Below, piece after piece: positions 18,075 through 26,734 of a DNA stretch of 64,000 nt (within the stretch, counting starts at the first letter, position 1; each line of letters begins with the position of its first letter). This DNA is from Corynebacterium sanguinis (GTDB lineage: Bacteria; Actinomycetota; Actinomycetes; Mycobacteriales; Mycobacteriaceae): positions 682,001 to 746,000 of the forward strand of contig NZ_CP038157.1 of NCBI RefSeq assembly GCF_007641235.1, written 5' to 3'. Made by a program: the position numbers and the translations under genes. A model generated the notes under the pieces. The model did not search any database. It was not told where the DNA came from and worked only from the letters and a program-made list of their open reading frames with translations.

Positions 18075-19001
18075 ATGAGGACCACTCCCCCACACCCCAC
18101 ATTTGTGGCAACGCTTGCCGCGGTCACCCTACTGGCCGGTGGCGCAGTCGCCGGCGCGTCATCGAGTTCACCCTCTCTCGGTTCGGCCATCTCGAGCTTG
18201 GCAAGTGGGAGCGTGATTAACGATCCCTCGTGTCTCCCCTCGTCCGCACACCCCCACCCGGTCGTGATCCTCCACGGGACCTCGGCGAACATGTGGGAAT
18301 TCAACAAGCTCGCGCGCTACCTCAAGGATGAGGGGTACTGCTCGTATGGCATCAACTACGGCAAGGAACTGCTCACCGCCCAGGCTATCGTGCCTTCGCT
18401 CTACGGTACGGCGGACCTCAACTCCAGTTCGGAGGAAGTCGCTGGATTTATCGACAACGTGCTGGAACAGACGGGCGCGGAAAAGGTCGACATCGTCGCC
18501 CACCCCCAGGGCGCGCTGCAGGCCAAGAACTACATCTCACGTTTCGGCAACGCCGACAAGGTCGACCGCGTTGTCACCATGTGCGCCAGCCTGCACGGCA
18601 CGACGCTCAACGGCAGCGGTGACTTCCTGTTAAAACTGGTCACCGCGATGCCGTCACTTACCGCGTTCTTCGCGTCGACCGCCGCGATCCAGCAACTCGC
18701 CGGCTCCGCCACGATGGCCGAGGCAAACTCGTTCCCCGACACGGCCGCGGGCGTGACGTACACGTCCCTCTTCTCCCCCAACGACACCACCGTCACCCCG
18801 AACTCGGCATCCTATTTCTCCCCGGTGCCCGGCGCGAACGTCGTTAACCTCGACGCCGAGGCAGCGTGTTCGCCGGACACCCCCATCACGCATCCCGACA
18901 TGCCGGCGCATCCGACCATCGTGGCGTTGACGAAGTGGGGATTAGAGCGCCCCACGGATGAGGTTCTGCCCAGCGCCGAGGATTGCGCGCCCCTCGCCTA
19001 A
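18075..19001 (+). CDS. Secreted lipase-like protein with Pro at the nucleophile position
   Basis: 308-residue exported alpha/beta-hydrolase homologue. The signal peptide is at residues 1-28 ([18 protein letters not shown]). The oxyanion strand [15 protein letters not shown] matches the actinobacterial triacylglycerol lipase family. The nucleophile elbow, normally GHSQG, reads AHPQG: the codon at about 18502-18504 is CCC instead of TCC. The rest of the fold ([13 protein letters not shown]-terminal [13 protein letters not shown] with candidate catalytic His) is kept. It is either a pseudoenzyme, a recently inactivated enzyme or a sequencing error. The stop overlaps the convergent gluQRS stop by four bases. 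Confidence 0.8.
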   Translation: MRTTPPHPTFVATLAAVTLLAGGAVAGASSSSPSLGSAISSLASGSVINDPSCLPSSAHPHPVVILHGTSANMWEFNKLARYLKDEGYCSYGINYGKELLTAQAIVPSLYGTADLNSSSEEVAGFIDNVLEQTGAEKVDIVAHPQGALQAKNYISRFGNADKVDRVVTMCASLHGTTLNGSGDFLLKLVTAMPSLTAFFASTAAIQQLAGSATMAEANSFPDTAAGVTYTSLFSPNDTTVTPNSASYFSPVPGANVVNLDAEAACSPDTPITHPDMPAHPTIVALTKWGLERPTDEVLPSAEDCAPLA

Positions 19002-19891
19002 GCCCACACCCACGGCTCGCGCGGCAAACGCTCCGGATCAAAGGCGGCGAGCAGTTCGCTGATCGATGCCACACCCGCGCACCCGAGCGAGTCCGCAATG
19101 CGGACAACCACATCCTGCGCGGGTCCCATCTCGCGCAGCGTCACCGCCCCATCGCGCTTGGCCAGGCGCCGCCCCTCCCGGTTGACCACCAACGGAACGT
19201 GGACGTACTCCGGTTCCACGTAGCCCAGCAGCGAGGACAGGTAGGCCTGGGCCGGAGCGGAGTCTAGAAGGTCGTCGCCGCGCACGACCTGGTCGACGCC
19301 CTGCGCGCCATCGTCGACAACGACCGCGAGGTTGTAAGCCCAGTCGCCCGCCTGCGCCTGGTAGACGTTGCCTCCACGTTTGAGCACGACGTCATCGACC
19401 ACACCCTTTACCTCGCCGCGGTAGAAATCCCGCACCGTCCACTCGACCACCCCGGCGCGCAGGCGCAGGGCCGGCAGTCGTCCCTGCTTCGCCAGCTGTA
19501 AGCGTCGATAAGCGCGCTGCTCATCCGACAGGTCCCGGCAGGTCCCCAGGTACATCCCGGGCTGGGCGTGGGGCGCACCGGCCGCCTCACGGATGTCTCG
19601 GCGCGTGCAATAGCATTCGTACACAGGTAACTTGTTCAAAGCAGCCTCGTACAGCGCCGTGCGCTGCGATTGGTACACCACGGGCGGGTCGAAATCCAAG
19701 CCGATCGCCTGCAGATCCTCGATTTGGCGGCGGGCGGACTCCGGGGAAGACCGCTCCGAGTCAATATCCTCGACACGCAGGTAGAAGGCGCGGCCGCTGT
19801 GCCGCGCGAAGAGCCACGCCAAGACAGCAGTGCGCAGGTTGCCAAAGTGGAGGTCCCCGCTCGGGGAGGGTGCATAGCGTCCGGCCGTCAT
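18998..19891 (-). CDS. gluQ: Glutamyl-queuosine tRNA(Asp) synthetase
   Basis: Truncated glutamyl-tRNA synthetase paralogue (297 residues) that attaches glutamate to the queuosine base at position 34 of tRNA-Asp. It has the class I start [18 protein letters not shown] (HIGH motif as HFGN) and ends in a degenerate KMSKS (LAKRDGA). A zinc-type cluster is seen at [10 protein letters not shown] and GTCRDL. It lacks the anticodon-binding domain, as expected. It is divergent from yhhQ across only 18 bp and one gene away from tgt, so three queuosine-related genes lie together. The ATG at 19889-19891 is 6 bases from a TATCTT box, consistent with a leaderless mRNA. Confidence 0.92.
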   Translation of the reverse strand: MTAGRYAPSPSGDLHFGNLRTAVLAWLFARHSGRAFYLRVEDIDSERSSPESARRQIEDLQAIGLDFDPPVVYQSQRTALYEAALNKLPVYECYCTRRDIREAAGAPHAQPGMYLGTCRDLSDEQRAYRRLQLAKQGRLPALRLRAGVVEWTVRDFYRGEVKGVVDDVVLKRGGNVYQAQAGDWAYNLAVVVDDGAQGVDQVVRGDDLLDSAPAQAYLSSLLGYVEPEYVHVPLVVNREGRRLAKRDGAVTLREMGPAQDVVVRIADSLGCAGVASISELLAAFDPERLPREPWVWA

Positions 19892-19909
19892 GGCCTTAAG
19901 ATATTACGC
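19892..19909. promoter_or_regulatory. Shared divergent promoter of gluQRS and yhhQ
   Basis: The two start codons are 18 bases apart. Plus strand: TAAGAT (19897-19902), 7 bases, then GTG. Minus strand: TATCTT (complement of 19898-19903), 6 bases, then ATG. The two -10 boxes overlap almost completely and each -35 region must lie inside the opposite gene. Confidence 0.6.
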
Positions 19910-20569
19910 GTGAATCATCCCACTACCCGCTCCCCGTACCCCATTCTTGTCGCCGTGTTTTGCGCGGTGTTCATCATCTCGAATATCACCGCGCAAAAGG
20001 GCGTGCAGCTCGGGCCCCTGATCACCGATGGAGCCTTCTTCCTCTTTCCGATCTCCTACATCATCGGCGACGTCATCGCAGAAGTCTACGGCTTCAAGGC
20101 GGCGCGTCGCACCGTCTTCATCGGGTTTGGTGTCACCCTGCTAGCGGTGGCATCATTCAGCATCGCCATCGCCCTTCCTCCCGCGCCCTTCTACGAGGCG
20201 CAGGAGACCTTCGCCTCGATTTTGGGCACGCTGCCCCGGATCCTCATCGCCGGGCTGGCGGGCTACGTTGTCGGCCAGCTGCTCAACGCGTGGGTGCTGC
20301 AGAAGATGAAAGACCGCTACGGCCCGAGCCACCTGTGGGCGCGCCTGATCGGTTCCACCATCGTCGGTCAGTTCTTTGACACGCTGATTTTCTGCGCCAT
20401 CGCCGCCGGCGTTATCGGCATTGAGACACCGGGGCAGTTCATCAACTACGTCGTCGTCGGCTTCGCGTGGAAGACGCTCATGGAGGCTGTGCTCGTGCCC
20501 GTCACTTACCAGGTCATTGCGTGGGTGAAGCGGCTGGAGCGTAATACCGTCCCAGAAACTCGGCCTTGA
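19910..20569 (+). CDS. yhhQ: Queuosine precursor transporter (YhhQ/QPTR family)
   Basis: 219-residue integral membrane protein with about six helices. Family-typical features are FCAVFIISNITAQKGVQLG near the N-terminus, FFLFPISYIIGDVIAEVYGF (a strongly conserved acidic-aromatic stretch) and a VGQFFDTLIF helix. The family imports queuosine precursors (preQ0/preQ1 in E. coli). The GTG at 19910 is chosen because the membrane protein begins there and a -10 box lies 7 bases upstream. The frame extends upstream only through the opposite-strand gluQRS. It overlaps tgt by 56 bases tail to tail. Confidence 0.92.
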   Translation: MNHPTTRSPYPILVAVFCAVFIISNITAQKGVQLGPLITDGAFFLFPISYIIGDVIAEVYGFKAARRTVFIGFGVTLLAVASFSIAIALPPAPFYEAQETFASILGTLPRILIAGLAGYVVGQLLNAWVLQKMKDRYGPSHLWARLIGSTIVGQFFDTLIFCAIAAGVIGIETPGQFINYVVVGFAWKTLMEAVLVPVTYQVIAWVKRLERNTVPETRP

Positions 20570-21773
20570 ACTCCGGGTAGGTCCCGTCCTGGATGGCGGC
20601 GCGGATGTTATCCACGAGCCGGATCATGAACTCCAGGTTGTGCATCGTGCACAGCGTGCCGGCGAGGAACTCTTTCGCCTTGAGCAGGTGGTGGATGTAC
20701 GCACGCGAGTAGTTCTCGGAGACGTAGCCGCCGAACTCCTCATCGACGCCCGCAAAGTCGCGTTTGAAACGCGCCCCGGTCAAATTGAGGCGCCCGTCGA
20801 GGGTGTACACACCACCGCGGCGGCCCAGGCGCGTCGGCGCGACGCAGTCGAAGGTGTCCGCGCCGGCTTCAACCGCGGCAAAGATGTCGTCCGGCTCTGA
20901 AATGCCCAGCAGGTGGCGCGGTTTGTCGGTGGGAAGTTCGTCGGTGACCCAGCCGACGATGGTGCCCAGGTTCTCCTTTTCCAACGCGCCGCCAATGCCG
21001 AAGCCGCCGAAGCCGCGCTTGCCCTCGCCGCGCGCCTGCCGGTCCAGTTCCAGAAGGCCGCGCGTGGCCTGGCGGCGCAGGTCCTCGTACTGCGCGCCCT
21101 GCACCACGCCCCACAGGGATTGCGGCGGCTTGCCCACACGCTGACGGGTCAACCGGTCGTGCTCATCCAGGCAGCGCTTTGCCCACCGGTGGGTGCGCTC
21201 GACAGACTTTTCCTGGTAAATCCGGGTATCCGCCAGGGTGGTCAGCTCGTCGAACGCGAAGATAATGTCGGCGCCCAACTGATGTTGAATCTGCATGGAC
21301 ACTTCCGGTGTGAAGCGGTGCAGGGAGCCGTCGATGAAGCTCTTGAAGTCCACGCCGTCCTCGTCCACCTTGGCGAGGCGCTCCTTCTCACCCGCGCGGA
21401 TGTCGTTGCGGTTGTGGTGGACGGTGTCCATCGCCAGTACTTTCTTGTACCCCACGCCCAGGCTCATCACCTGGAACCCGCCCGAGTCGGTGTAGGTGGG
21501 CCCGTGCCAGTTCTCAAACGCGGCCACTCCCCCTGCTTCGTCCACAATCTCGGGGCCGGGCTGCAGGTAGAGGTGGTAGGCGTTGGACAAAATAGCCTGC
21601 GCGCCAACCTGGCGGATCTGCTCCGGCGTCAGCGTCTTCACCGTCGCCTTGGTGGCCACCGGGATGAACGCAGGCGTGGCGATGTCGCCGTGGGGTGTAT
21701 GGATCACACCAGTGCGGGCTGTGCCCACCTCAGTGCCCACCTCAGTGCCTACCTCAAAGCTCAAATCATCCAC
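20514..21773 (-). CDS. tgt: tRNA-guanine transglycosylase lacking the zinc cysteines
   Basis: TIM-barrel enzyme of 419 residues that exchanges guanine-34 for a queuosine precursor in GUN-anticodon tRNAs. Conserved parts include DSGGFQVMSLG, VVQGAQYEDLR and FDCVAPTR. The structural zinc site, CxCxxC in E. coli Tgt, reads FGGYVS in DEEFGGYVSENYSRAY. The ligand His is kept (TMHNLEF). The base-pocket FDEC is FDEL. The N-terminus carries a GTEV x3 repeat encoded by a 12-bp tandem repeat. It starts at GTG within the last codons of mmpL (8-base overlap), implying coupling. Neighbouring yhhQ and gluQRS support a queuosine salvage role. Confidence 0.9.
   Translation of the reverse strand: MDDLSFEVGTEVGTEVGTARTGVIHTPHGDIATPAFIPVATKATVKTLTPEQIRQVGAQAILSNAYHLYLQPGPEIVDEAGGVAAFENWHGPTYTDSGGFQVMSLGVGYKKVLAMDTVHHNRNDIRAGEKERLAKVDEDGVDFKSFIDGSLHRFTPEVSMQIQHQLGADIIFAFDELTTLADTRIYQEKSVERTHRWAKRCLDEHDRLTRQRVGKPPQSLWGVVQGAQYEDLRRQATRGLLELDRQARGEGKRGFGGFGIGGALEKENLGTIVGWVTDELPTDKPRHLLGISEPDDIFAAVEAGADTFDCVAPTRLGRRGGVYTLDGRLNLTGARFKRDFAGVDEEFGGYVSENYSRAYIHHLLKAKEFLAGTLCTMHNLEFMIRLVDNIRAAIQDGTYPEFKAEFLGRYYAPAASPTQ
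21721..21756. repeat. 12-bp tandem repeat (x3) in the tgt N-terminus
   Basis: GTGCCCACCTCA occurs about three times in a row (21721-21756, last copy with one change). It encodes the repeated tetrapeptide GTEV in frame. Copy-number change would alter the Tgt N-terminus without a frameshift. Confidence 0.85.
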
Positions 21774-24150
21774 GCTCGAACTCCTTCTCCAGCTCCGTGC
21801 CCTCGACGTCGACCTCGGGCAGGATGCGGTCCAGCCACCGCGGCATCCACCAGGTTGCGCGGCCGAGGATGAACATGGTGGCGGGGACGAGCGTCATGCG
21901 GATGAAGAAGGCGTCGAAGAACACCGCCGCCGCCAGCGCGAACCCGAAAATCTGGATGAATGGCAGAGGTTGGTCCACGAAAGCAACGAACACGGCGATC
22001 ATGATCACGGCCGCAGCGGTGACCACGCGTGCGCCCTGCGCAAAACCCTCCACCGTGGCGCTCTCGACCGCGCGCAGTTCCGCACCGGGGCCCTTGTCAC
22101 GCTCCTTGAGGTAGCGCTCACGAATGCGGGTGACCAAGAACACCTGGTAGTCCATCGCCAGCCCGAAGGTGACGCCAATGAGGAAGATCGGCATGAACGA
22201 AATAATCGGGGCGGCAGTGTTGACCAAATCCAAGAATCCCATCTGGAATACCGCGATGGTCACACCGAACGCGGCGCCCACCGACAACAAGAACCCCAGG
22301 CCCGCGACCAGTGGAACCATGATGGAGCGGAAGACCAGGATGAGCAGGATAATGGCCAACCCCACCACGATGCCGAGGTAGAGCGGCATCGTGGTGGCCA
22401 ACTCCTCCGTGATGTCCATCTGCACCGCGGTCAGCCCCGTCAACCCGATAGTCACCCCAGTAGCGTCTTCGACTCGGTTGTTGGTCTCGCGCAGGCCGTG
22501 GGCGACGTCAAGAGTGAACTCCTGCTCCGGACCGGCTGTCGGGGTCGCCGCGATCTGCGCCGCGGTGAGATCATCGTTCACCGCGACGAGCTGGGCGTGG
22601 CGGATGCCGTTGACGCTCTTCGCCTCGCTGACGGTGTACAAGAAGGACGCCAGCGCCGCCTTCTCCGCGTCCCCGCCCACCTCATCCGGCATCGAATCCA
22701 TGAAGGGTTGAAGAATGGCGGCGTCCGGATTGACGTTGTGCGCATCCACAACGACAAGGAACTGCCCGTTGACTCCCGGCCCGAAACCCTCCGCGATCAA
22801 TTCAGCCGACTTGCGCTGCGTGGTGTCGAGATTTGAAGTGGTATCAGAAGGCAGGGCCATCTGCAGGCTGAGCACCGGGATTGACAGCGCACCCAAGCCG
22901 AGGACGACGACTGCCATGACCAACGCCGGGAACCGCTGGACCAGTGACACCCAGCTGCGGCCCATGGAGCGCTCAGTCAAGTCCTTTGCCGGGCGCTTCC
23001 CCGGACCGGGGTTGCCCGCCACACCTGGGAGCTTGACGCCGAAGGACCGGTCCCCCCACGCGCCGAGAAGCGCCGGGATAAGGGTGAGGGCGATGAGAAC
23101 GGAAATGGCGACGGTGACCGCAGCGGCCAAACCCATCCACGTGAGAAATTCAATCTGCGCCAGCGCCAGCGCGATCAGCGCAGTAAAGACGGTCAACCCG
23201 GCAAACACCACGGAAGATCCCGCGGTGCCGGTGGCCAAACCCGCGGCGTCTGCGGCCGGCAGGTGTTTTCGCTCCTGCCGGTAGCGCGACAGGATGAATA
23301 GCGCGTAATCGATCCCCACCGCCAGGCCGATCATGACGGCGAGCACCGGGGTGATTTCATTGAGTTCGGCAAATCGGGTGGCCACGAGGATGAGAAGCGC
23401 GCCAATGCCAACGCCGATCACGGCCGTAACCACGGGCATCGATGCCGCCACCAAAGATCCAAAAGTGAGCAGCAGGACGATGAACGCCACGCCCAATCCG
23501 ATCAACTCGCTGGTCGTCTTGATCTCAATCGGTTCGCCGAAACCTGGCCCGCCGGCCTCCACCTGCAAGCCGGCGTCGCGGCCAATGTCCATGGCCGCGT
23601 TGACCACATCGCGTTCCTCCTGCGTCACCGTCATCGCGGATTCGGCACCGAAATTGAAGGTGGTGAACCCGATTCTTGCGTCGTCGGACAACGTGCGCAC
23701 GTTGTAGGCGTCGGCCTTCGCGGCCTCGGCGGGCAACCCCATCTCGGTCATCTGCCCCACGATGGTGCGCGTCAGTTCCTCGTTGACCTCAACCGGGTTT
23801 CCGAACCGCTCCGTTGCGGTGATGCCCTCGAGGTTGTCGGCGATGTAGCCCACTGTGGCATCGATCGCCTCCATGTTCTCCGGCGAGTCCAGCCGCTCGC
23901 CCTCGGGTGCGGCGAAGACCAGGTTCACCGTTGGGGCGTTCGCGATATCACCAGTGCCGGGAAAGTTCGCGTCCAGCGTGTTCAGAGCCTCAATCGCCGG
24001 GGTACCGGAAATCGCGAACTCTGAAGTGAAGGGTTTCGACAGGGTGAACGCGGCCCCGGCGGTGCCGGCCAAGATGAGCAGCCAAGCGATGATGACCTGC
24101 CACTTGTGCAGGTACGACCAGCGCCCCACTTGAAAGAGAAACTTCGCCAC
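21766..24150 (-). CDS. MmpL/RND-family transporter
   Basis: 794-residue membrane protein of the RND superfamily, MmpL type, which exports lipids or other envelope molecules using the proton gradient. The topology is a first helix (WQVIIAWLLILAGTAGAAF), a large extracytoplasmic loop, five helices, a second loop, and five or six more helices. The helix-4 region has GIDYALFILSRYRQE and the second half has AMDYQVFLVTRIRERY, the paired GxDYxxF motifs with the proton-relay Asp/Tyr. The GTG start at 24150 has an AAGGA site. Substrate cannot be read. It is translationally coupled to tgt. Confidence 0.9.
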   Translation of the reverse strand: MAKFLFQVGRWSYLHKWQVIIAWLLILAGTAGAAFTLSKPFTSEFAISGTPAIEALNTLDANFPGTGDIANAPTVNLVFAAPEGERLDSPENMEAIDATVGYIADNLEGITATERFGNPVEVNEELTRTIVGQMTEMGLPAEAAKADAYNVRTLSDDARIGFTTFNFGAESAMTVTQEERDVVNAAMDIGRDAGLQVEAGGPGFGEPIEIKTTSELIGLGVAFIVLLLTFGSLVAASMPVVTAVIGVGIGALLILVATRFAELNEITPVLAVMIGLAVGIDYALFILSRYRQERKHLPAADAAGLATGTAGSSVVFAGLTVFTALIALALAQIEFLTWMGLAAAVTVAISVLIALTLIPALLGAWGDRSFGVKLPGVAGNPGPGKRPAKDLTERSMGRSWVSLVQRFPALVMAVVVLGLGALSIPVLSLQMALPSDTTSNLDTTQRKSAELIAEGFGPGVNGQFLVVVDAHNVNPDAAILQPFMDSMPDEVGGDAEKAALASFLYTVSEAKSVNGIRHAQLVAVNDDLTAAQIAATPTAGPEQEFTLDVAHGLRETNNRVEDATGVTIGLTGLTAVQMDITEELATTMPLYLGIVVGLAIILLILVFRSIMVPLVAGLGFLLSVGAAFGVTIAVFQMGFLDLVNTAAPIISFMPIFLIGVTFGLAMDYQVFLVTRIRERYLKERDKGPGAELRAVESATVEGFAQGARVVTAAAVIMIAVFVAFVDQPLPFIQIFGFALAAAVFFDAFFIRMTLVPATMFILGRATWWMPRWLDRILPEVDVEGTELEKEFERG

Positions 24151-24211
24151 TATCAGCGTCCTTACGCATTGAGATCTCGGTTTCGCCCATCATATAGGCA
24201 TGACAACAAAG

Positions 24212-24237
24212 AGCCCCCGACCCGCAGGTCGGAGGCT
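24212..24237 (-). terminator. Intrinsic terminator after tRNA-Ser(CGA)
   Basis: AGCCTCCGACC / GGTCGGGGGCT stem on the minus strand followed by CTTTGTTGT. The reverse side also has a T-rich tail (CTTTT), so it may act both ways. Confidence 0.75.
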
Positions 24238-24250
24238 TCTTTTAACGATG

Positions 24251-24338
24251 TGGCGGTAGCGGCGGGATTTGAACCCGCGGTGGTTTTACCCACACTCGCT
24301 TTCGAGGCGAGCACCTTCGGCCGCTCGGACACGCTACC
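24251..24338 (-). tRNA. tRNA-Ser (anticodon CGA)
   Basis: Acceptor GGTAGCG pairs with CGCTACC. There is a long variable arm, a GGGTTCAAATCCC T arm and an anticodon loop CTCGAAA giving CGA. CCA is encoded (complement of 24251-24253). Confidence 0.95.
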
Positions 24339-24376
24339 GAGGAACAGATTAACGGGTGCGTGTCCGCGACACCAAA

Positions 24377-24586
24377 TTACTTATTCTCGCGCGCATCCTG
24401 GATCTTGGCGGCGGCGTCGTTGAACTTGTCCTTGATCGCGTTGCCCGCCTCGGAAGCCTTCTCGCGGATGTCGCCGCCGAGCTGATCTGCCTTGCCCTCG
24501 TTCTCCAAGGACTTGTTATCGGTGACCTCGCCGAGGCCTTCCTTGATGTTTCCCTTGAGCTGGTCGCCCTTGCCTTCAAGTGCCAT
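24377..24586 (-). CDS. CsbD family stress protein
   Basis: 69-residue hydrophilic, charged, helical protein. The start MALEGKGDQLKGNIKEGLGE and the following glycine/lysine-rich repeats (GKADQLGGDIREKASEAGNA) match the CsbD family, small abundant proteins induced by general stress. The molecular function is unknown. A GGAGT ribosome site precedes the ATG. It lies between tRNA-Ser(CGA) and tadA on the same strand. Confidence 0.92.
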   Translation of the reverse strand: MALEGKGDQLKGNIKEGLGEVTDNKSLENEGKADQLGGDIREKASEAGNAIKDKFNDAAAKIQDARENK

Positions 24587-24597
24587 GGTTGACTCCT

Positions 24598-25134
24598 TTA
24601 AATTATTCGGTCGGTGAACTTTGTAGTGCCCAAACTACCACCGCCTGCCTCGGGCGGGGATAACAATTGCGTCTCGGGAGACCGCAAATCCGCAAAGAAT
24701 TCGGTGAGAAGCGCCGCGCACTCCGCTTCCCGCACCCCGGCGCGCACCTCGACAATATGGAGGTGGCGCGGGTCGCGCAGGGCGTCGAAAAGCGAGCCCA
24801 CCGCCCCGGTCTTCGGCTCGAACGCGCCGAAGACGAGGCTTCTGACCCGGGCGCCGAGAATCGCTCCCGCGCACATGGTGCACGGCTCGAGCGTGACCAC
24901 CAGCTCGCAGCCGTCGAGACGCCAGGCGCCCAGTGTGCGGGCAGCGGCCCGCAGCGCCTCCACCTCGGCGTGGGCGGTGGGATCGCCGCTCGCTTCTCGA
25001 CGGTTCACCCCATGCCCCACTTCACGGCCCAGCGCGTCGTAGATAACGGCGCCTACCGGGACATCACCGGGCGGAGTCGTGCGCGCGACCTCGAGTGCAC
25101 GCGCCATGCGCCGATCAGCCAAGGGCATCATCAA
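24598..25134 (-). CDS. tadA: tRNA adenosine-34 deaminase
   Basis: Zinc-dependent deaminase that converts A34 to inosine in tRNA-Arg(ACG). The 178 residues include the zinc-binding HAE (THAEVEAL, about residue 54) and PCTMC (PCTMCAGAILGARV), with the family core VGAVIYD and VFGAFEPKTGAVGSLFD. The C-terminal tail is longer than in E. coli. Its start overlaps the upstream partner gene by 20 bases. Its substrate tRNA-Arg(ACG) is encoded 1.6 kb away at 26735. Confidence 0.94.
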   Translation of the reverse strand: MMMPLADRRMARALEVARTTPPGDVPVGAVIYDALGREVGHGVNRREASGDPTAHAEVEALRAAARTLGAWRLDGCELVVTLEPCTMCAGAILGARVRSLVFGAFEPKTGAVGSLFDALRDPRHLHIVEVRAGVREAECAALLTEFFADLRSPETQLLSPPEAGGGSLGTTKFTDRII

Positions 25135-25612
25135 GCTCGTCCGCGAATCCGAGGTGCGCCGCGATGCTCTCGATCACGGCGTGCGGGTCGTCGTCCGGGT
25201 CGACGAGAACGCTCAGCGACTCTTCGCCGAGGCCGAGGTCGGCCAAGATCGCGAAATCCCCATCCGCGTAACCGTCGACGTCGTCAAGCTCAGCGGGGTC
25301 GATGTCGGGGATCTCGATGCCCGCCTCCTCGGCGATCTCCGCCGCGAAGTCGTCGTCGACGGCCATCGTGGCGTCGGAAAGCAAAAGCCTGATGCGCGAG
25401 GGGCCCGGGCGCACGATGACGAAAAAGTCCTCCTCCACGTTGAGCAACGCGAACGCGGCGCCCTCTGCGCGCAGGGCACGCACCGCGCCGACGGAGGTGG
25501 CCAGGCGACGGAAGGAATCGTCGAATTCTCGGACCAGCCAACCTCCGTTGTGCTGCGCGATGGTGACCGCGTACCCCTCCGCGAAACCGTCCTTACTTCT
25601 GCCTTGGCTCAT
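25115..25612 (-). CDS. tRNA adenosine deaminase-associated protein
   Basis: 165-residue acidic protein found next to tadA in actinobacteria. It has a first alpha/beta part (YAVTIAQHNGGWLVREFDD) and a strongly acidic stretch around residues 85-120 (DDDFAAEIAEEAGIEIPDID). No catalytic motif is visible. The 20-base overlap with tadA suggests coupled translation and a physical or functional partnership, which is inferred only from the conserved pairing. Confidence 0.8.
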   Translation of the reverse strand: MSQGRSKDGFAEGYAVTIAQHNGGWLVREFDDSFRRLATSVGAVRALRAEGAAFALLNVEEDFFVIVRPGPSRIRLLLSDATMAVDDDFAAEIAEEAGIEIPDIDPAELDDVDGYADGDFAILADLGLGEESLSVLVDPDDDPHAVIESIAAHLGFADELDDALG

Positions 25613-25661
25613 GGGTAGTCAGCGTAGTCGGAGGGGGGCGAATTGTGTAAGACTTGTCAGC

Positions 25662-26693
25662 GTGACCATCCCACATAACCAGCTGCCACCCGTCTGCATC
25701 CTTGGCCTCGGACTTATCGGGGGCTCCCTCATGCGCGACCTCGCCGGTCACGGCGAGCAGGTCTTCGGATACACGCGTTCACGCTCGGCGACACGCGCCG
25801 CGCAAAAGGACGGCTTCGACGTCTCCTCCGATCTGGCGCAGACCCTGACGCGGGCTGCAGAAAGCGATGCCCTGCTCGTCGTCGCCGTCCCGATGGACGC
25901 CGTGTCCGGCGTGTTCGACGCCATTGCCGAACACGCCGGACACTGCGGAATCACTGACGTTGTCAGCGTGAAGAAGCCCGTTTACGACCTCGTGCGCGCT
26001 CACGGGTTCCAGGCGCGCTACGTCGGAGGCCATCCGATGGCGGGCACCGAGAACTCCGGGTGGGGCGCCTCCCACGAGGGACTGTTCCACCGCGCCGCGT
26101 GGGCCGTCACCTACGACTTCGCCTACGAGCTCGACGCTGCCGGCGAGGCTGTGCCCGAGTCGTGGTCGAGGCTGTTCACAAACGTGTGCGCCCTCGCGGC
26201 GCTGACCGGTGCGGAGGCGGTGCCGGTCTCTGTCGCGCGGCACGACGAGGCCGTCGCGCGTGTCTCGCACCTGCCCCACGTGATTGCGGAGGCACTGGCC
26301 ATAGTCGGGGACCACGGCGGAACGCTCGCCCAGTCACTCGCCGCCGGCTCCTTCAAGGGAGCCACCCGTGTCGCCGGAACCGATCCATCGCTGGTGCGCA
26401 ACATGTGCGAAACCAACGCGGATGCGCTCGTTCCGGTTCTTGACGAGTACATCGCCTTGCTCTCCTCGGCCCGCGACGGGCTCTCCGGAGAAAACCCCTC
26501 CATGCAGGAACTCGCCGAGGCCGGCAACCGTTCCTATGTGCGCATCGGGGCGCGTTCGGGCGCCCGGCGCGAGTCCGTCTCGCCGGTGAAGATCTCCTCG
26601 CGGCCCGTCATGCGCGTCCACCCCGGAGGACCGGGCTGGGTGGCCCAGCTCAAGCAGATTGAGGCGTTGGGCGGGCGCGTCGAGGTGTTTTAA
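25662..26693 (+). CDS. tyrA: Prephenate dehydrogenase
   Basis: NAD(P)-dependent oxidative decarboxylation of prephenate (or arogenate in corynebacteria) for tyrosine synthesis. The 343 residues have the Rossmann motif LGLGLIGGSLMRDL at about 11-24, the catalytic region GGHPMAGTENSGW with the conserved His, and SVARHDEAVARVSHLPHV. The GTG at 25662 gives a start close to the Rossmann fold. A longer upstream frame is an extension through the opposite-strand gene. No ACT domain is evident. It is divergent from the TadA-partner gene. Confidence 0.92.
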   Translation: MTIPHNQLPPVCILGLGLIGGSLMRDLAGHGEQVFGYTRSRSATRAAQKDGFDVSSDLAQTLTRAAESDALLVVAVPMDAVSGVFDAIAEHAGHCGITDVVSVKKPVYDLVRAHGFQARYVGGHPMAGTENSGWGASHEGLFHRAAWAVTYDFAYELDAAGEAVPESWSRLFTNVCALAALTGAEAVPVSVARHDEAVARVSHLPHVIAEALAIVGDHGGTLAQSLAAGSFKGATRVAGTDPSLVRNMCETNADALVPVLDEYIALLSSARDGLSGENPSMQELAEAGNRSYVRIGARSGARRESVSPVKISSRPVMRVHPGGPGWVAQLKQIEALGGRVEVF

Positions 26694-26701
26694 AAAAACA
26701 A

Positions 26702-26729
26702 AGACCCCCGGGGGGGTTCCCGAGGGTCT
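26702..26729 (-). terminator. Intrinsic terminator after tRNA-Arg(ACG)
   Basis: On the minus strand AGACCCTCGGG pairs with CCCGGGGGTCT across a short loop and is followed by TTGTTTTTTT. It lies 5 bases past the tRNA CCA end. Confidence 0.85.
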
Positions 26730-26734
26730 GACAG

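Noticed and set aside
26702..26729. Terminator for tyrA on the plus strand
   Set aside because: The T tract is only on the minus-strand side, so it serves tRNA-Arg. tyrA may still stop there by hairpin alone, but this is unsupported.
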